Shown here one piece after another: positions 25,855-35,617 of a stretch of DNA of 64,000 bases. Made by a program: the position numbers and the translations under genes. Source of the stretch: Chitinophagaceae bacterium. GTDB taxonomy: Bacteria > Bacteroidota > Bacteroidia > Chitinophagales > Chitinophagaceae. The stretch covers positions 112,841-176,840 of the forward strand of contig CANCAY010000001.1 of assembly GCA_947374225.1 (NCBI GenBank), in the 5' to 3' direction. The notes beneath the pieces were generated by a model. It was given only the letters and a program-made list of their open reading frames with translations. It was not told where the DNA came from and did no database searches. Numbering within the stretch: the first letter of the stretch is position 1; the number at the start of each line of letters is the position of its first letter.

Positions 25855-28800
25855 ATGATTAGCAAAATGGAGCAGCAAAAGGCATTTGATGCCGTTTATG
25901 AAGGTTTAAATGAACAACAAAAAATTGCAGTAGACACCATTGAAGGCCCCGTAATGGTAATTGCAGGACCCGGAACCGGTAAAACGCAAATACTAGGAGC
26001 GCGCATTGGTAAAATATTATTGGAAACAGACACTGCTCCCGACAACATACTTTGTTTAACCTATACCGACGCTGGTGCTATTGCCATGCGCAAGCGTCTG
26101 ATGGACTTTATTGGAACAGCTGCCTACAAAGTAAACATTTCTACTTTTCACTCTTTTTGTAATGACATCATTCAGGACAATCTTTCTTTATTTGAGAAAC
26201 CAAGCTTGGATCCCATTTCAGAATTAGAAAAAATAGAATTACTTAAAAAGCTGATAGATCAATTTGATAAAAAAAATCCACTAAAGAGATACCGAGGGGA
26301 TGTATATTATGAAATGGGTAATCTAAGCAAATTGTTTAGTGCCATGAAAAAGGAAGGTTGGAATGTTCCTTATTTGACTACCCAAATAGACCAATACATT
26401 AAAGAGATTCCTTTAAGGGATGAATTTGTATATAAAAGAAAGTATAAGCAATTTGAAGCAGGTGATTTAAAGCAGGGCTTAGTGGATGTGGAATTGGAGA
26501 AAATGGAAAAATTAAAAGCAGCAGTAATTTCATTTGACAGCTATCAACAGCTCATGAAAGACCATAGTAGATATGACTTTGATGATATGATTAACTGGGT
26601 TATTAATGCATTTAAAGAAAATAAAAACTTACTAGCGCAATACCAGGAACGTTATTTATATATACTAGTAGACGAGTTTCAAGACACTAGTGGAACCCAA
26701 AATGAATTAGTACAATTGTTGGTGAACTATTGGGAACAACCCAATTTATTTGTAGTGGGAGATGATGACCAAAGTATATTTAGATTCCAGGGGGCAAACG
26801 TAGAGAACATGTTGCATTTTCAGAAACAATACAAAGACGATATTGTGAATATTGTTTTAGAAAACAACTATCGTTCTACACAGCCAATACTAGACGCATC
26901 TACCCAAGTAATTAATCAAAACCAGGAAAGATTAATTAACAAAATAGAAGGGCTATCCAAAAATTTAATTGCAGCATTACCAGAAAACAAATTGCTCAAT
27001 AACGCTCCTAATATTATTCAATACAATGATCCACAGGAAGAAATGATGGACATTGCAGAACAAGTAACCCAATTAATTTCGCAAGGTGTAGCTCCTAAAG
27101 AAATTGCAGTATTATTTAAAGAAAATAAATACGGAACAGAAATTGCACATTTTTTGCAACAAAAAAATATACCAATTTATAGCCGTCGTACTGCGAATTT
27201 GTTTGACCAAACATTGATTCAGCAAATATTAAAAATACTGGATTATCTAGCTTGCGAATGGGATCAACCAAATGAAGGAGCTAATATATTATTTGAAATT
27301 TTGCATTTTAAATGGTGGCAGATATCCCCTATTACTATTGCTATGCTTACCGTTGAAGCCAATCAATTAAAATATGGTGCCCCAGAAAATACATTTAGAA
27401 AAGTATTAGTAGATAAGACGCAGGAAGTACAAACCGACTTATTTGCAAAAGGCGGATTAGAAAATGTAGCAAAAGCAGTTCGCGTTTTAGAAGACTTAAT
27501 TGGTCAGGTTCCGAATGTAACTTTATTGAATTTAATTGAACAAATACTACAAAAGACCGGCATCATACAATCCATACTTAGTGGGGATAATAAAGCAGAA
27601 GCCTTGGACATGGTGACTCACTTTTTTGATTTTATCAAAGACGAAACCCATCGAAAACCAAGTTTAAACTTAAAGGACTTAGTAGACATGTTACGCTTAA
27701 TGAAGCGAGAAGAAATACGTTTGCCTTTGCCTATTACTACTGGCAGCGAGGCAGGTGTAAACTTGCTAACCACTCATGGCAGTAAGGGATTAGAATTTAC
27801 CCATGTATTTTTAGCAGGAACGAATGCACAATATTGGGAAAAGAAAAGGAGTACTGCGAGTGCAGGATACAAATTACCTGACACTGTATTGAGTACTTTA
27901 GAACATGCAGACGACAAAGAAGAATTAAGAAGATTATTTTATGTTGCAATTACAAGAGCTAAAAAACATTTAACTATCTCCTTTAGTAAATACAAGTCAG
28001 ATGGAAAGGAAACAGAACCAAGTCAATTCTTGGTGGAATTACTAGAAGGGAAAGAGGGGTTAATTGTACAAAAAACAATTGAAGCGTCTATTAAAATACA
28101 ATATAAGTTGCTTCGCTTACAAAGCACCCAAAGACCTGCTATTGAACAATTAGAAGCCGATTTTATTCAACCCAAACTAGAAAAGTTTGCAATGAATGTA
28201 ACTGCATTGAATAATTATTTAAAATGTCCCCTACACTTTTATTATAATAGTTTAATCCGTGTCCCTTCTGGAAAGTCTGAAGCCACTACATTTGGGTCTG
28301 CTATACATGACGCATTGAATAAGCTCTTTAGAAAAATGCAAGATTCAAATAATGTATTCCCAGATAAACAAAGCTTAATACAAGACTTTGAATACTACAT
28401 GAAAAGGCATAGAGAAGCATTTACCAAACAAGAATTTAAAGACAGAATAGAATTGGGTGAAACAGTATTAATCAATTACTATGATTTTTATGTGAACGAT
28501 TGGAACAAAGTAGTAACAACAGAATACAGAATTAATAATGTGGTAGTTAAAGACATTCCATTAAAAGGAGCAATAGATAAAATTGAATTTAATGGAAAGG
28601 AAGTAATTGTGATTGATTATAAAACTGGAAATATTGACAATGCAAGAGAGAAACTAAAAGGGCCCAATGAAAAAAATCCAGACGGCGGTGATTATTGGAG
28701 ACAGGCTGTGTTTTATAAAATATTACTAAACCATCATCCAAAAAATTGGCAGGTAAGTAGCGCCGAATTTGACTTTGTAGAACCCAATAAGAAAAAAGAA

Positions 28801-29010
28801 TTTGAAAAAATTGCCATTACCATAACCGAGGCAGACATGACTACGGTAAGTCAACAAATTCAAATGGTTTGGGGTAAAATACAAAATAAAGACTTCTATA
28901 CTGGTTGCGGCAAGGAGGACTGTCACTGGTGCAATTTTGTAAAAACGAATGAACTAGCAGTTGCTTTACACGATATCCAAGCTGATTCAGAAGAAGACGA
29001 AAAAAACTAG
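25855..29010 (+). CDS. UvrD/Rep-type helicase fused to PD-(D/E)XK nuclease
   Basis: A 1051-residue superfamily 1A helicase: Walker A GPGTGKTQ (about residues 38-45), motif II VDEFQDTS (about 271), GDDDQSIFRFQGA (about 302), NYRST, THGSKGLEFTHVFLAG (about 640) and FYVAITRAKK (about 697). The C-terminal RecB-type nuclease domain has GSAIHDAL and VIDYKTG (about 920). Four cysteines (YLKCP at about 788; GCGKEDCHWC at about 1017-1025) have the spacing of an AddB-like iron-sulfur clasp. It probably processes DNA ends in recombinational repair. ATG 25867 is an equally possible start. Confidence 0.88.
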   Translation: MISKMEQQKAFDAVYEGLNEQQKIAVDTIEGPVMVIAGPGTGKTQILGARIGKILLETDTAPDNILCLTYTDAGAIAMRKRLMDFIGTAAYKVNISTFHSFCNDIIQDNLSLFEKPSLDPISELEKIELLKKLIDQFDKKNPLKRYRGDVYYEMGNLSKLFSAMKKEGWNVPYLTTQIDQYIKEIPLRDEFVYKRKYKQFEAGDLKQGLVDVELEKMEKLKAAVISFDSYQQLMKDHSRYDFDDMINWVINAFKENKNLLAQYQERYLYILVDEFQDTSGTQNELVQLLVNYWEQPNLFVVGDDDQSIFRFQGANVENMLHFQKQYKDDIVNIVLENNYRSTQPILDASTQVINQNQERLINKIEGLSKNLIAALPENKLLNNAPNIIQYNDPQEEMMDIAEQVTQLISQGVAPKEIAVLFKENKYGTEIAHFLQQKNIPIYSRRTANLFDQTLIQQILKILDYLACEWDQPNEGANILFEILHFKWWQISPITIAMLTVEANQLKYGAPENTFRKVLVDKTQEVQTDLFAKGGLENVAKAVRVLEDLIGQVPNVTLLNLIEQILQKTGIIQSILSGDNKAEALDMVTHFFDFIKDETHRKPSLNLKDLVDMLRLMKREEIRLPLPITTGSEAGVNLLTTHGSKGLEFTHVFLAGTNAQYWEKKRSTASAGYKLPDTVLSTLEHADDKEELRRLFYVAITRAKKHLTISFSKYKSDGKETEPSQFLVELLEGKEGLIVQKTIEASIKIQYKLLRLQSTQRPAIEQLEADFIQPKLEKFAMNVTALNNYLKCPLHFYYNSLIRVPSGKSEATTFGSAIHDALNKLFRKMQDSNNVFPDKQSLIQDFEYYMKRHREAFTKQEFKDRIELGETVLINYYDFYVNDWNKVVTTEYRINNVVVKDIPLKGAIDKIEFNGKEVIVIDYKTGNIDNAREKLKGPNEKNPDGGDYWRQAVFYKILLNHHPKNWQVSSAEFDFVEPNKKKEFEKIAITITEADMTTVSQQIQMVWGKIQNKDFYTGCGKEDCHWCNFVKTNELAVALHDIQADSEEDEKN

Positions 29011-29018
29011 TAATTTTG
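29011..29018 (+). promoter_or_regulatory. -7 box of the Ig-like lipoprotein gene
   Basis: TAATTTTG directly follows the helicase stop codon and stands 8 bases before ATG 29027. If used, the transcript would be nearly leaderless. Confidence 0.35.
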
Positions 29019-29026
29019 TACCCTAT

Positions 29027-30445
29027 ATGAAGTATACCTTGAATCTCCGAAAAATAGCAATTGGATCCCTTTTTATTTATGTATTACAATTAGCGGTGGG
29101 CTGTGCGAATATTGTGCCCCCTGTTGGTGGACCAAGGGATACCATTCCCCCCTATTTAGCTATTGCGAGACCAAAGGATTCAACCACTGGTATTAAACCA
29201 AAAGAAATCCAATTGGTATTTAGTGAGTATATCAATACAACCGACTTACAAACCAATTTTATCATTTCACCAAGTATTAAAACTACCCCATTAATAGATT
29301 CAAGATTGAATGCAATAAGAATTAGAATTAATGACAGTTTATTACCCAACACAACTTATAGTTTGCAATTTGGCAATGCTATAAGAGACGTGAACGAAGG
29401 AAATATTGCTAAAAACTATACCTATGTTTTTAGTACAGGGAATCATATTGATACTGGAAGATTTAGTGGGAATGTACGTATTGCAGAGACAGGTCTTGTA
29501 GATAGCACTTTGATTGTAGTACTTCATCCAATCAATAATGACACTGCTATTTATAAAAATAGTCCGCAATATTATAGTAAAATAAACGGAAAAGGGAAAT
29601 TTGAATTTAAGTTTTTACCTTATCAGTCCTTCCAAGTTTTTGTATTACCTAATGACTATAATAAAAAGTATGACGATAGCACCAAATTAGTTGCCTTTTT
29701 AGATAGCCCAATACAAGTTACTGCCATCACAGATACACAGAATCTATATGCGTTTCAAGCGTATAAAAAATCAGATGCAAAAAAAGCGATAGCTAGTCAA
29801 GGATCCAAAATTGCTAAAGCAAAAAGCGCTGTATTAAAGTACTCCAAAATATTGGAAGGAGGAGGAGATCAAGATTTATTAAATCCTTTACAACTAGCAT
29901 TCGATAGTCCTATAAAAATAAATGACAGTTTCCCTATATTACTTTGTGACACAAATAACAAGCCATTAACCGGATTTGCGATTAGCTTAGACAGTGCAAG
30001 TCGAAATGTCTTTGTTAAATATGCGTGGGAGGAACAAACAAAATTTCATTTAATCATTCCAAAAGGATCTATATACGATAGTAGCTTTAATACTATTCAG
30101 AAATCTGATACCCTTAAGTTTATTACCAAATCAGAAGCAGCGTACGGCGCTGTTTTAATTAGATTGAGTGGATTTCAACAAATTAAAAATCCAGTACTAC
30201 TTTTTACACAAGACGATAAAGTAAAATATAGTTTCCCTATTACTCAGTCCCTTATAAGAATTCCTAAAATTTTACCTGGAGATTTTATTTTAAAAATTTT
30301 AGAAGACGATAACAATAACGGCAAATGGGATACCGGAAAATTTGGGAAAATTAGAAAACAACCTGAACATATTAGACTTATTGGAACCACTATCAACATT
30401 AAGTCCAATTGGGATAATGAGTTTAATGTGGTGATAAACAAGTAA
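29027..30445 (+). CDS. Lipoprotein with Ig-like domain
   Basis: A 472-residue exported protein. The N-terminus (IAIGSLFIYVLQLAVGCAN) ends in a lipobox with the Cys at about residue 26. It is followed by a motif common in Bacteroidota, PPVGGPRDTIPP, and then an N-terminal Ig-like (Big_5 type) domain (about 38-130: VFSEYINTTDLQTNFIISP, LPNTTYSLQFG). The rest contains further beta-rich segments and DDNNNGKWDTGKFGK (about 430-445), a Ca-binding-like acidic loop. Start at ATG 29027 gives a proper signal. It is a surface or periplasmic anchor protein of unknown role. Confidence 0.82.
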   Translation: MKYTLNLRKIAIGSLFIYVLQLAVGCANIVPPVGGPRDTIPPYLAIARPKDSTTGIKPKEIQLVFSEYINTTDLQTNFIISPSIKTTPLIDSRLNAIRIRINDSLLPNTTYSLQFGNAIRDVNEGNIAKNYTYVFSTGNHIDTGRFSGNVRIAETGLVDSTLIVVLHPINNDTAIYKNSPQYYSKINGKGKFEFKFLPYQSFQVFVLPNDYNKKYDDSTKLVAFLDSPIQVTAITDTQNLYAFQAYKKSDAKKAIASQGSKIAKAKSAVLKYSKILEGGGDQDLLNPLQLAFDSPIKINDSFPILLCDTNNKPLTGFAISLDSASRNVFVKYAWEEQTKFHLIIPKGSIYDSSFNTIQKSDTLKFITKSEAAYGAVLIRLSGFQQIKNPVLLFTQDDKVKYSFPITQSLIRIPKILPGDFILKILEDDNNNGKWDTGKFGKIRKQPEHIRLIGTTINIKSNWDNEFNVVINK

Positions 30446-30466
30446 TTTTACACTTCACAAATTTTT

Positions 30467-31081
30467 ATGCAATTACCTTCTACCTTACTTGAAAATGCAG
30501 TGGCAGAATTTGCCAAACTTCCGGGTATTGGTAAGAAAACTGCATTACGTTTGGTACTACATTTATTGAAGCAGGATATACAAGTAACAACTCATTTTGG
30601 AGAGACTTTGACAAAAATGAGAAAGGAAATACAGTTTTGTCAGAGATGCTATAATATTAGTGATGGTACTATTTGCTCCATCTGCGCGAATTCTGGAAGA
30701 GCAAAGGATACCATTTGTGTGGTCGAAAATATAAGAGACGTCATTGCCATTGAAAATACACAACAATATAATGGCACTTACCATGTGCTGGGCGGGATTA
30801 TCTCCCCATTAGATGGTATTGGACCTGACCAATTAACTATTGAGCCCTTATTAGAACGCATCAAAAATGACCAGGTGGTTGAGTTGGTTTTTGCGTTAAA
30901 CCCTACTATTCAAGGAGATACGACAATTTATTATATTCAAAAAAAGCTGGCAGGTGCCTCTTGCCGTATTACTACCATTGCTAGAGGTATTGCTTTTGGA
31001 GGGGAATTAGAATATGCTGACGAAATGACTCTAGGTAAAAGTATTTCCAATAGACAGCCTATTCAACAATATATAAAATAG
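30467..31081 (+). CDS. recR: Recombination mediator RecR
   Basis: A 204-residue RecR, which with RecF/RecO loads RecA at gaps and ends. The N-terminal helix-hairpin-helix is FAKLPGIGKKTALRLVLHLL. The zinc finger is CQRCYN...CSICANSGR (about residues 57-75). The Toprim domain starts ICVVENIRDVIAIE and includes YHVLGGIISPLDGIGPDQL. The length is normal. It follows the lipoprotein gene by 21 bases and may be co-transcribed with it. Confidence 0.97.
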   Translation: MQLPSTLLENAVAEFAKLPGIGKKTALRLVLHLLKQDIQVTTHFGETLTKMRKEIQFCQRCYNISDGTICSICANSGRAKDTICVVENIRDVIAIENTQQYNGTYHVLGGIISPLDGIGPDQLTIEPLLERIKNDQVVELVFALNPTIQGDTTIYYIQKKLAGASCRITTIARGIAFGGELEYADEMTLGKSISNRQPIQQYIK

Positions 31082-31101
31082 GATATTTAATAAGTTTTAT
31101 T

Positions 31102-31109
31102 TAATTTTG
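31102..31109 (+). promoter_or_regulatory. -7 box of the yceI-like gene
   Basis: TAATTTTG matches TAnnTTTG, 18 bases before the ATG at 31128. No clear -33 element is found. Confidence 0.4.
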
Positions 31110-31127
31110 ATGTTTAAACACTGATAT

Positions 31128-31664
31128 ATGAAAAAGCTACTTTCCATGCTTGCTGTTCTTTTTATTATAAGCAACACAAGTTTACAAGCCCAACAAAACT
31201 ATAGTACAAAAGCGGCAGTAGTTCACTTTAGAGCCGTGGACGATGACGATATTGATGCTGTAAATAAAAATGCAGTGAGTCGTCTAGAATCCAATGGTAA
31301 ATTGAGTTTCATAATGCTTGCCAAAGATTTCAAATTTGATATGGAGAAAATGCAGGAGCATTTTAATGAAGAATATATTGAGAGCGATAAATTTCCAAGA
31401 GCTATATTCAATGGTCAGATTACCAATTTCAGTACCGTGAATTTTAAAAAAGACGGCAAATATCCTATTACAGTAACAGGCAATATGCAAGTACATGGCG
31501 TTAATAAAACAATGCAAACCACTGGAATAATTGAAATCGTAGGTGGTGTTCCAAAAGCTTCCGCTAGATTCACCGTTACTTTAAAAGATTTTGGAATTGG
31601 CGGGGTATTGATCAAAATGGTTGCAGACAAAATAAATATAGACGTTACCGCAACTTATCAGTAG
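31128..31664 (+). CDS. YceI-family periplasmic lipid-binding-like protein
   Basis: A 178-residue exported protein with signal peptide (LAVLFIISNTSLQAQ). The YceI lipocalin-like fold is indicated by FIMLAKDFKFDMEKMQEHFNEEYIESDKFPRAIF, the turn YPITVTGNMQVHGVNKTM, and ASARFTVTLKDFGI. Family members bind isoprenoid-type lipids in the periplasm; the ligand here is unknown. Single gene. Confidence 0.9.
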   Translation: MKKLLSMLAVLFIISNTSLQAQQNYSTKAAVVHFRAVDDDDIDAVNKNAVSRLESNGKLSFIMLAKDFKFDMEKMQEHFNEEYIESDKFPRAIFNGQITNFSTVNFKKDGKYPITVTGNMQVHGVNKTMQTTGIIEIVGGVPKASARFTVTLKDFGIGGVLIKMVADKINIDVTATYQ

Positions 31665-31672
31665 TCCCTTAA

Positions 31673-31704
31673 TTTGGCTACAAGCTATTAGTATACTAAC
31701 TTTG
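31673..31704 (+). promoter_or_regulatory. Promoter of the metH operon
   Basis: TTTG (31673-31676), a 20-base spacer and TAACTTTG (31697-31704): an exact Bacteroidota -33/-7 promoter, the best in the window. It predicts a 5' leader of about 140 bases before the metH ATG at 31848. Confidence 0.75.
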
Positions 31705-31713
31705 CACCGCATT

Positions 31714-31814
31714 GCAGGTGGATTTGTTTATTGTTCAACCTGCCATCCGACAGGATAAAAAGAACTAATAAACGATACACTATATATCGACCCCGCTTTA
31801 TTATTAGATTCTTT
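31714..31814 (+). promoter_or_regulatory. Structured 5' leader of metH, possible riboswitch
   Basis: The leader can form GCAGGT/ACCTGC (31714-31719 with 31738-31743). It also has a competing short hairpin CCTG/CAGG inside the next segment. A long stem AAAGAACTAATAA (31759-31771) pairs with TTATTAGATTCTTT (31801-31814; one bulged A) and encloses CGAT/ATCG. The first two pairings exclude each other. I cannot match it to the SAM, SAH or cobalamin riboswitches I know, so the ligand, if any, is unknown. Confidence 0.4.
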
Positions 31815-31847
31815 GTACTCTTTTGGATGTTGCATAAAAAAATAATT

Positions 31848-32861
31848 ATGTCAATACAAGAGTCGTTAAAAAAAAGAATTTTGGTTATTGATGGTGCCAT
31901 GGGTACCATGATTCAACGCCATAAATTAACAGAACAAGATTACCGAGGAGAAAGATTTGCCAATTGGCCGTCAGACCTTAAGGGTAATAATGATTTATTA
32001 TGCATTACCCAACCAGCAATTATAACTGGTATCCATTTACAATATTTAGAAGCAGGTGCAGACATTATAGAGACTAATACATTTAGTAGTACTTCCATTG
32101 CTATGGCAGATTATGACATGCAGGAATTAGCCTATGAATTAAATGTTGCTGCAGCTAAATGTGTGAGAGAAGCTATTAACCAATACAAGTCAAAGCATCC
32201 CAATGCTTCTGAAAAATATATTGCAGGATCTATTGGACCATTAAATAAAACCTTGAGCTTATCCCCTGATGTCAATAATCCAGGATTCAGAGCAGTTACA
32301 TTTGACGAAGTGGTTGCTGCTTATACGGAACAAATTAAAGGATTGGACGATGCAGGAGTAGATGTATTATTAGTAGAAACTATTTTTGATACTTTAAATG
32401 CCAAAGCTGCCATATTCGCCATCAAAGAATATTATAGAAAAATCGGAAAGGCGGAACTACCTATAATGATAAGTGGAACCATTACCGATGCATCTGGAAG
32501 AACATTAAGTGGACAAACATTAGAAGCATTTTATACTTCTGTGGCGCATGCCAATCCATTAAGTGTTGGACTAAACTGTGCATTAGGCGCACAGGACATG
32601 AGAAGTCATATTGAAGAGCTTTCACAAATTGCTACTTGTTATACTTCTGCTTATCCTAATGCAGGTTTACCAAATGCCATGGGAGAATATGACGAAGCAC
32701 CACATCAAACAGCGCACTTCATAGAAGAATGGGCGAAAAATAATTTTGTAAATATTGTTGGAGGTTGTTGCGGTACCACACCAGACCATATTAAACATAT
32801 GGCTGATAATGTTAGAAGCATAACACCAAGAGCTTTACCAATAGTAGATACCACAATTTAA
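31848..32861 (+). CDS. metH: Methionine synthase, homocysteine-binding subunit
   Basis: A 337-residue protein equal to the first domain of cobalamin-dependent methionine synthase: [10 protein letters not shown] near residue 20, [13 protein letters not shown], and zinc ligands in GLNCALGA and GGCCGTTP (the last near residue 308). It binds and activates homocysteine. It ends at the linker between domains 1 and 2, and the remaining domains are encoded by the next gene 19 bases downstream. The start is ATG 31848; an upstream TTG start would place coding sequence inside the structured leader. Confidence 0.93.
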   Translation: MSIQESLKKRILVIDGAMGTMIQRHKLTEQDYRGERFANWPSDLKGNNDLLCITQPAIITGIHLQYLEAGADIIETNTFSSTSIAMADYDMQELAYELNVAAAKCVREAINQYKSKHPNASEKYIAGSIGPLNKTLSLSPDVNNPGFRAVTFDEVVAAYTEQIKGLDDAGVDVLLVETIFDTLNAKAAIFAIKEYYRKIGKAELPIMISGTITDASGRTLSGQTLEAFYTSVAHANPLSVGLNCALGAQDMRSHIEELSQIATCYTSAYPNAGLPNAMGEYDEAPHQTAHFIEEWAKNNFVNIVGGCCGTTPDHIKHMADNVRSITPRALPIVDTTI

Positions 32862-32880
32862 TATCATTAGAGATAATATC

Positions 32881-35610
32881 ATGAGCGAACTAATACATAT
32901 CAAACCTTATTTAAGATTAGCCGGATTAGAACCATTAGTAATTCGTCCTGAAACTAATTTTGTAAATGTAGGAGAAAGAACCAACGTAACAGGATCTAAA
33001 AAATTTGCTCGACTAATTAGAGAAAATTTATACGAGGAAGCTTTGTCTGTTGCAAGACAACAAGTGGAAAGTGGAGCACAAATTATTGATGTAAACATGG
33101 ATGACGCTTTATTAGAAGGCGTTAAAGCCATGACTACATATTTAAACTTATTACAAAGCGAGCCAGATATTGCACGTATTCCAATCATGATTGATAGTTC
33201 GAAATTTGAAATTATCGAAGCGGGATTGAAATGTGTTCAAGGTAAATGTATTGTCAACTCTATTTCTATGAAAGAGGGGGAAGCGAAATTTATTGAACAA
33301 GCACATATTTGTAAAGCCTATGGTGCAGCTGTGATTGTAATGGCTTTTGACGAAGTGGGACAAGCTGATACCAAAGACAGGAAAATTGAAATTTGCGAGC
33401 GTGCTTATAAAATATTAGTTGAACAAGTAGGATTTGATCCACAGGATATTATTTTTGATCCTAATATTTTTGCTATTGCAACAGGAATTGAGGAACATAA
33501 TAATTATGCTGTTGACTTTATTGAGGCGACAAGAATTATAAAACAAAAAATGCCTTTAGCAAAAGTTAGCGGAGGTGTGTCGAATGTGTCTTTCTCCTTT
33601 AGAGGCAATGACGCAGTTAGAGAAGCCATTCATGCCGTATTCTTATACTATGCTATCAAAGCTGGTATGGACATGGGTATTGTAAACGCTGGGCAATTAG
33701 AAATATATGATGAAATTGAACCTACCCTTCGCAATTTATGTGAGGATGTAATTTTGAATAGAAACAATGATAATAATGAAGCTACAGAAGCGCTTATTCA
33801 ATTTGCTGATGCTGTAAAAGCAAAAGGAGCTGACGCAGGCAGAGTAGCCGATGAGGATAATATAAAATTAGCTTGGCGTTCAGGCACCGTTGAAGAAAGA
33901 TTAGCGCACTCTTTAATAAATGGTATCACTGATTATATTGATGCAGACACAGAAGAAGCAAGATTACAATATAGTGCGCCATTGGAAGTAATAGAAGGCC
34001 CTTTAATGGCAGGCATGAATCAAGTGGGTGATTTATTTGGAGCGGGTAAAATGTTTTTACCACAGGTAGTGAAAAGCGCCCGTGTGATGAAAAAAAGTGT
34101 TGCAGTATTAACCCCATTTATTGAAGCAGAGAAAGAAAGGTTGAAATTAGCTTCTGCTACACCAGGTGGAAAATCAAAAGGTCCTGCTAAAATTTTATTA
34201 GCTACCGTTAAAGGAGATGTACATGATATTGGTAAAAATATTGTAGGCGTAGTGTTGGGTTGTAATGGATATGAAATTATAGATATTGGCGTGATGGTAC
34301 CTGCTGATAAAATATTAGCAGAAGCGGTGAAGCACGAAGTAGATATTATAGGATTAAGTGGATTAATTACGCCTTCTTTAGACGAGATGGTACATATTGC
34401 TAAAGAGATGAAGCGTCGTGGAATGACTATCCCATTAATGATTGGGGGTGCCACCACTAGTAGAATGCATACTGCAGTAAAAATTGCGCCAGAATATAAT
34501 GATGGCGTAATTCATGTATTAGATGCCTCTAGAAGTGTAACCGTTGCAGGATCTTTATTAAACAAGGATCAGAAAGCACCATTCCTAGCAGAATTAGAAG
34601 CAGCCTATGTACAATTAAAAACTGACTTTGATAATAAGAAAACGACAAAGCAATCATTGCCTTATCAAGAAGCATTGAAAAATAAAATGCCAATTGACTG
34701 GAAAAAATTTGAGGCAGTAAGTCCTATTTTTACAGGAAATAAAGGCATTGAAATAAATGACTTGTCTGTATTAGTTGATTATATAGATTGGAAACCATTT
34801 TTTATTGCTTGGGAATTACATGGTAATTTTCCAGCCATCTTAACAGACGAAAAAGTAGGTGAAGTAGCGACTAAATTATACAATGACGCAAGGGCTTTAT
34901 TAGATACTATTATAAAAGAAAAATGGTTGACAGCAAAAGGTGCAGTTGGATTCTGGCCAGCAAGTTCCAATGGCGATGATCTACTTTTGCAAAATGGAGA
35001 CCAGCAAGTTGAATTACACTTTTTAAGACAACAAGCTAAAAAAGCAGCAGGACAACCTAATTTTTCTTTAGCAGATTTTATCTGTCCAACAACCGAAAAT
35101 AAAAAAGACTATATAGGCGCTTTCGCAGTGACCATACATGGTATAGAAAAACACATCAAAGCCTTTGAAGAACAATTAGACGATTATAATAAAATTATTT
35201 TACAGGCATTGGCAGACCGTTTAGCAGAAGCTTTTGCTGAATACTTACACGCTAAAACTAGGACTGAGTTCTGGGGATATGCGAAGGACGAGCAATTAGG
35301 TAATGAGGAATTAATCAAAGAAAATTATGTTGGTATTCGTCCCGCACCAGGCTACCCAGCTTGTCCAGACCATACAGAGAAGTATAGTTTATTTGAATTA
35401 TTAGACGCAGAAAAGCATACTGGTATTACATTAACAGAAAGCTTAGCTATGTATCCAGCATCTAGTGTTTGTGGTTGGTATTTTGCAAATGCACAAAGTC
35501 AATATTTTGGACTTGGTAAAATACAGCAGGATCAGGTAATCGACTATGCAAAAAGAAAGAAGCAAAGTATGGAATATATTACACGTTGGTTACAGCCAGT
35601 TATTGATTAA
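32881..35610 (+). CDS. metH: Methionine synthase, pterin-, B12- and AdoMet-binding subunit
   Basis: A 909-residue protein with the remaining MetH domains. These are a methyltetrahydrofolate-binding barrel ([16 protein letters not shown] near residue 25; [10 protein letters not shown]), the B12 cap, and a cobalamin domain with the DxHxxG motif ([12 protein letters not shown], about 447). Last comes the AdoMet-dependent reactivation domain ([15 protein letters not shown], about 819). It transfers methyl groups from methyl-THF through cobalamin to homocysteine bound by the upstream subunit. It begins with its own ATG at the exact inter-domain linker, so this is a two-polypeptide enzyme and not a frameshift. 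Confidence 0.95.
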   Translation: MSELIHIKPYLRLAGLEPLVIRPETNFVNVGERTNVTGSKKFARLIRENLYEEALSVARQQVESGAQIIDVNMDDALLEGVKAMTTYLNLLQSEPDIARIPIMIDSSKFEIIEAGLKCVQGKCIVNSISMKEGEAKFIEQAHICKAYGAAVIVMAFDEVGQADTKDRKIEICERAYKILVEQVGFDPQDIIFDPNIFAIATGIEEHNNYAVDFIEATRIIKQKMPLAKVSGGVSNVSFSFRGNDAVREAIHAVFLYYAIKAGMDMGIVNAGQLEIYDEIEPTLRNLCEDVILNRNNDNNEATEALIQFADAVKAKGADAGRVADEDNIKLAWRSGTVEERLAHSLINGITDYIDADTEEARLQYSAPLEVIEGPLMAGMNQVGDLFGAGKMFLPQVVKSARVMKKSVAVLTPFIEAEKERLKLASATPGGKSKGPAKILLATVKGDVHDIGKNIVGVVLGCNGYEIIDIGVMVPADKILAEAVKHEVDIIGLSGLITPSLDEMVHIAKEMKRRGMTIPLMIGGATTSRMHTAVKIAPEYNDGVIHVLDASRSVTVAGSLLNKDQKAPFLAELEAAYVQLKTDFDNKKTTKQSLPYQEALKNKMPIDWKKFEAVSPIFTGNKGIEINDLSVLVDYIDWKPFFIAWELHGNFPAILTDEKVGEVATKLYNDARALLDTIIKEKWLTAKGAVGFWPASSNGDDLLLQNGDQQVELHFLRQQAKKAAGQPNFSLADFICPTTENKKDYIGAFAVTIHGIEKHIKAFEEQLDDYNKIILQALADRLAEAFAEYLHAKTRTEFWGYAKDEQLGNEELIKENYVGIRPAPGYPACPDHTEKYSLFELLDAEKHTGITLTESLAMYPASSVCGWYFANAQSQYFGLGKIQQDQVIDYAKRKKQSMEYITRWLQPVID

Positions 35611-35617
35611 TAATATC

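Noticed and set aside
31731-31847. N-terminal extension of MetH from an upstream TTG
   Set aside because: It would encode the structured leader; the added basic residues do not resemble MetH, and ATG 31848 gives the usual start.
32862-32880. Frameshift or sequencing error splitting metH
   Set aside because: The break is exactly at the domain linker, with a clean stop and a separate ATG; both halves are complete at their ends.
34020-34457. Antisense frame of 145 codons within metH
   Set aside because: It is a low-complexity mirror of the coding strand with no start signal or recognisable protein.
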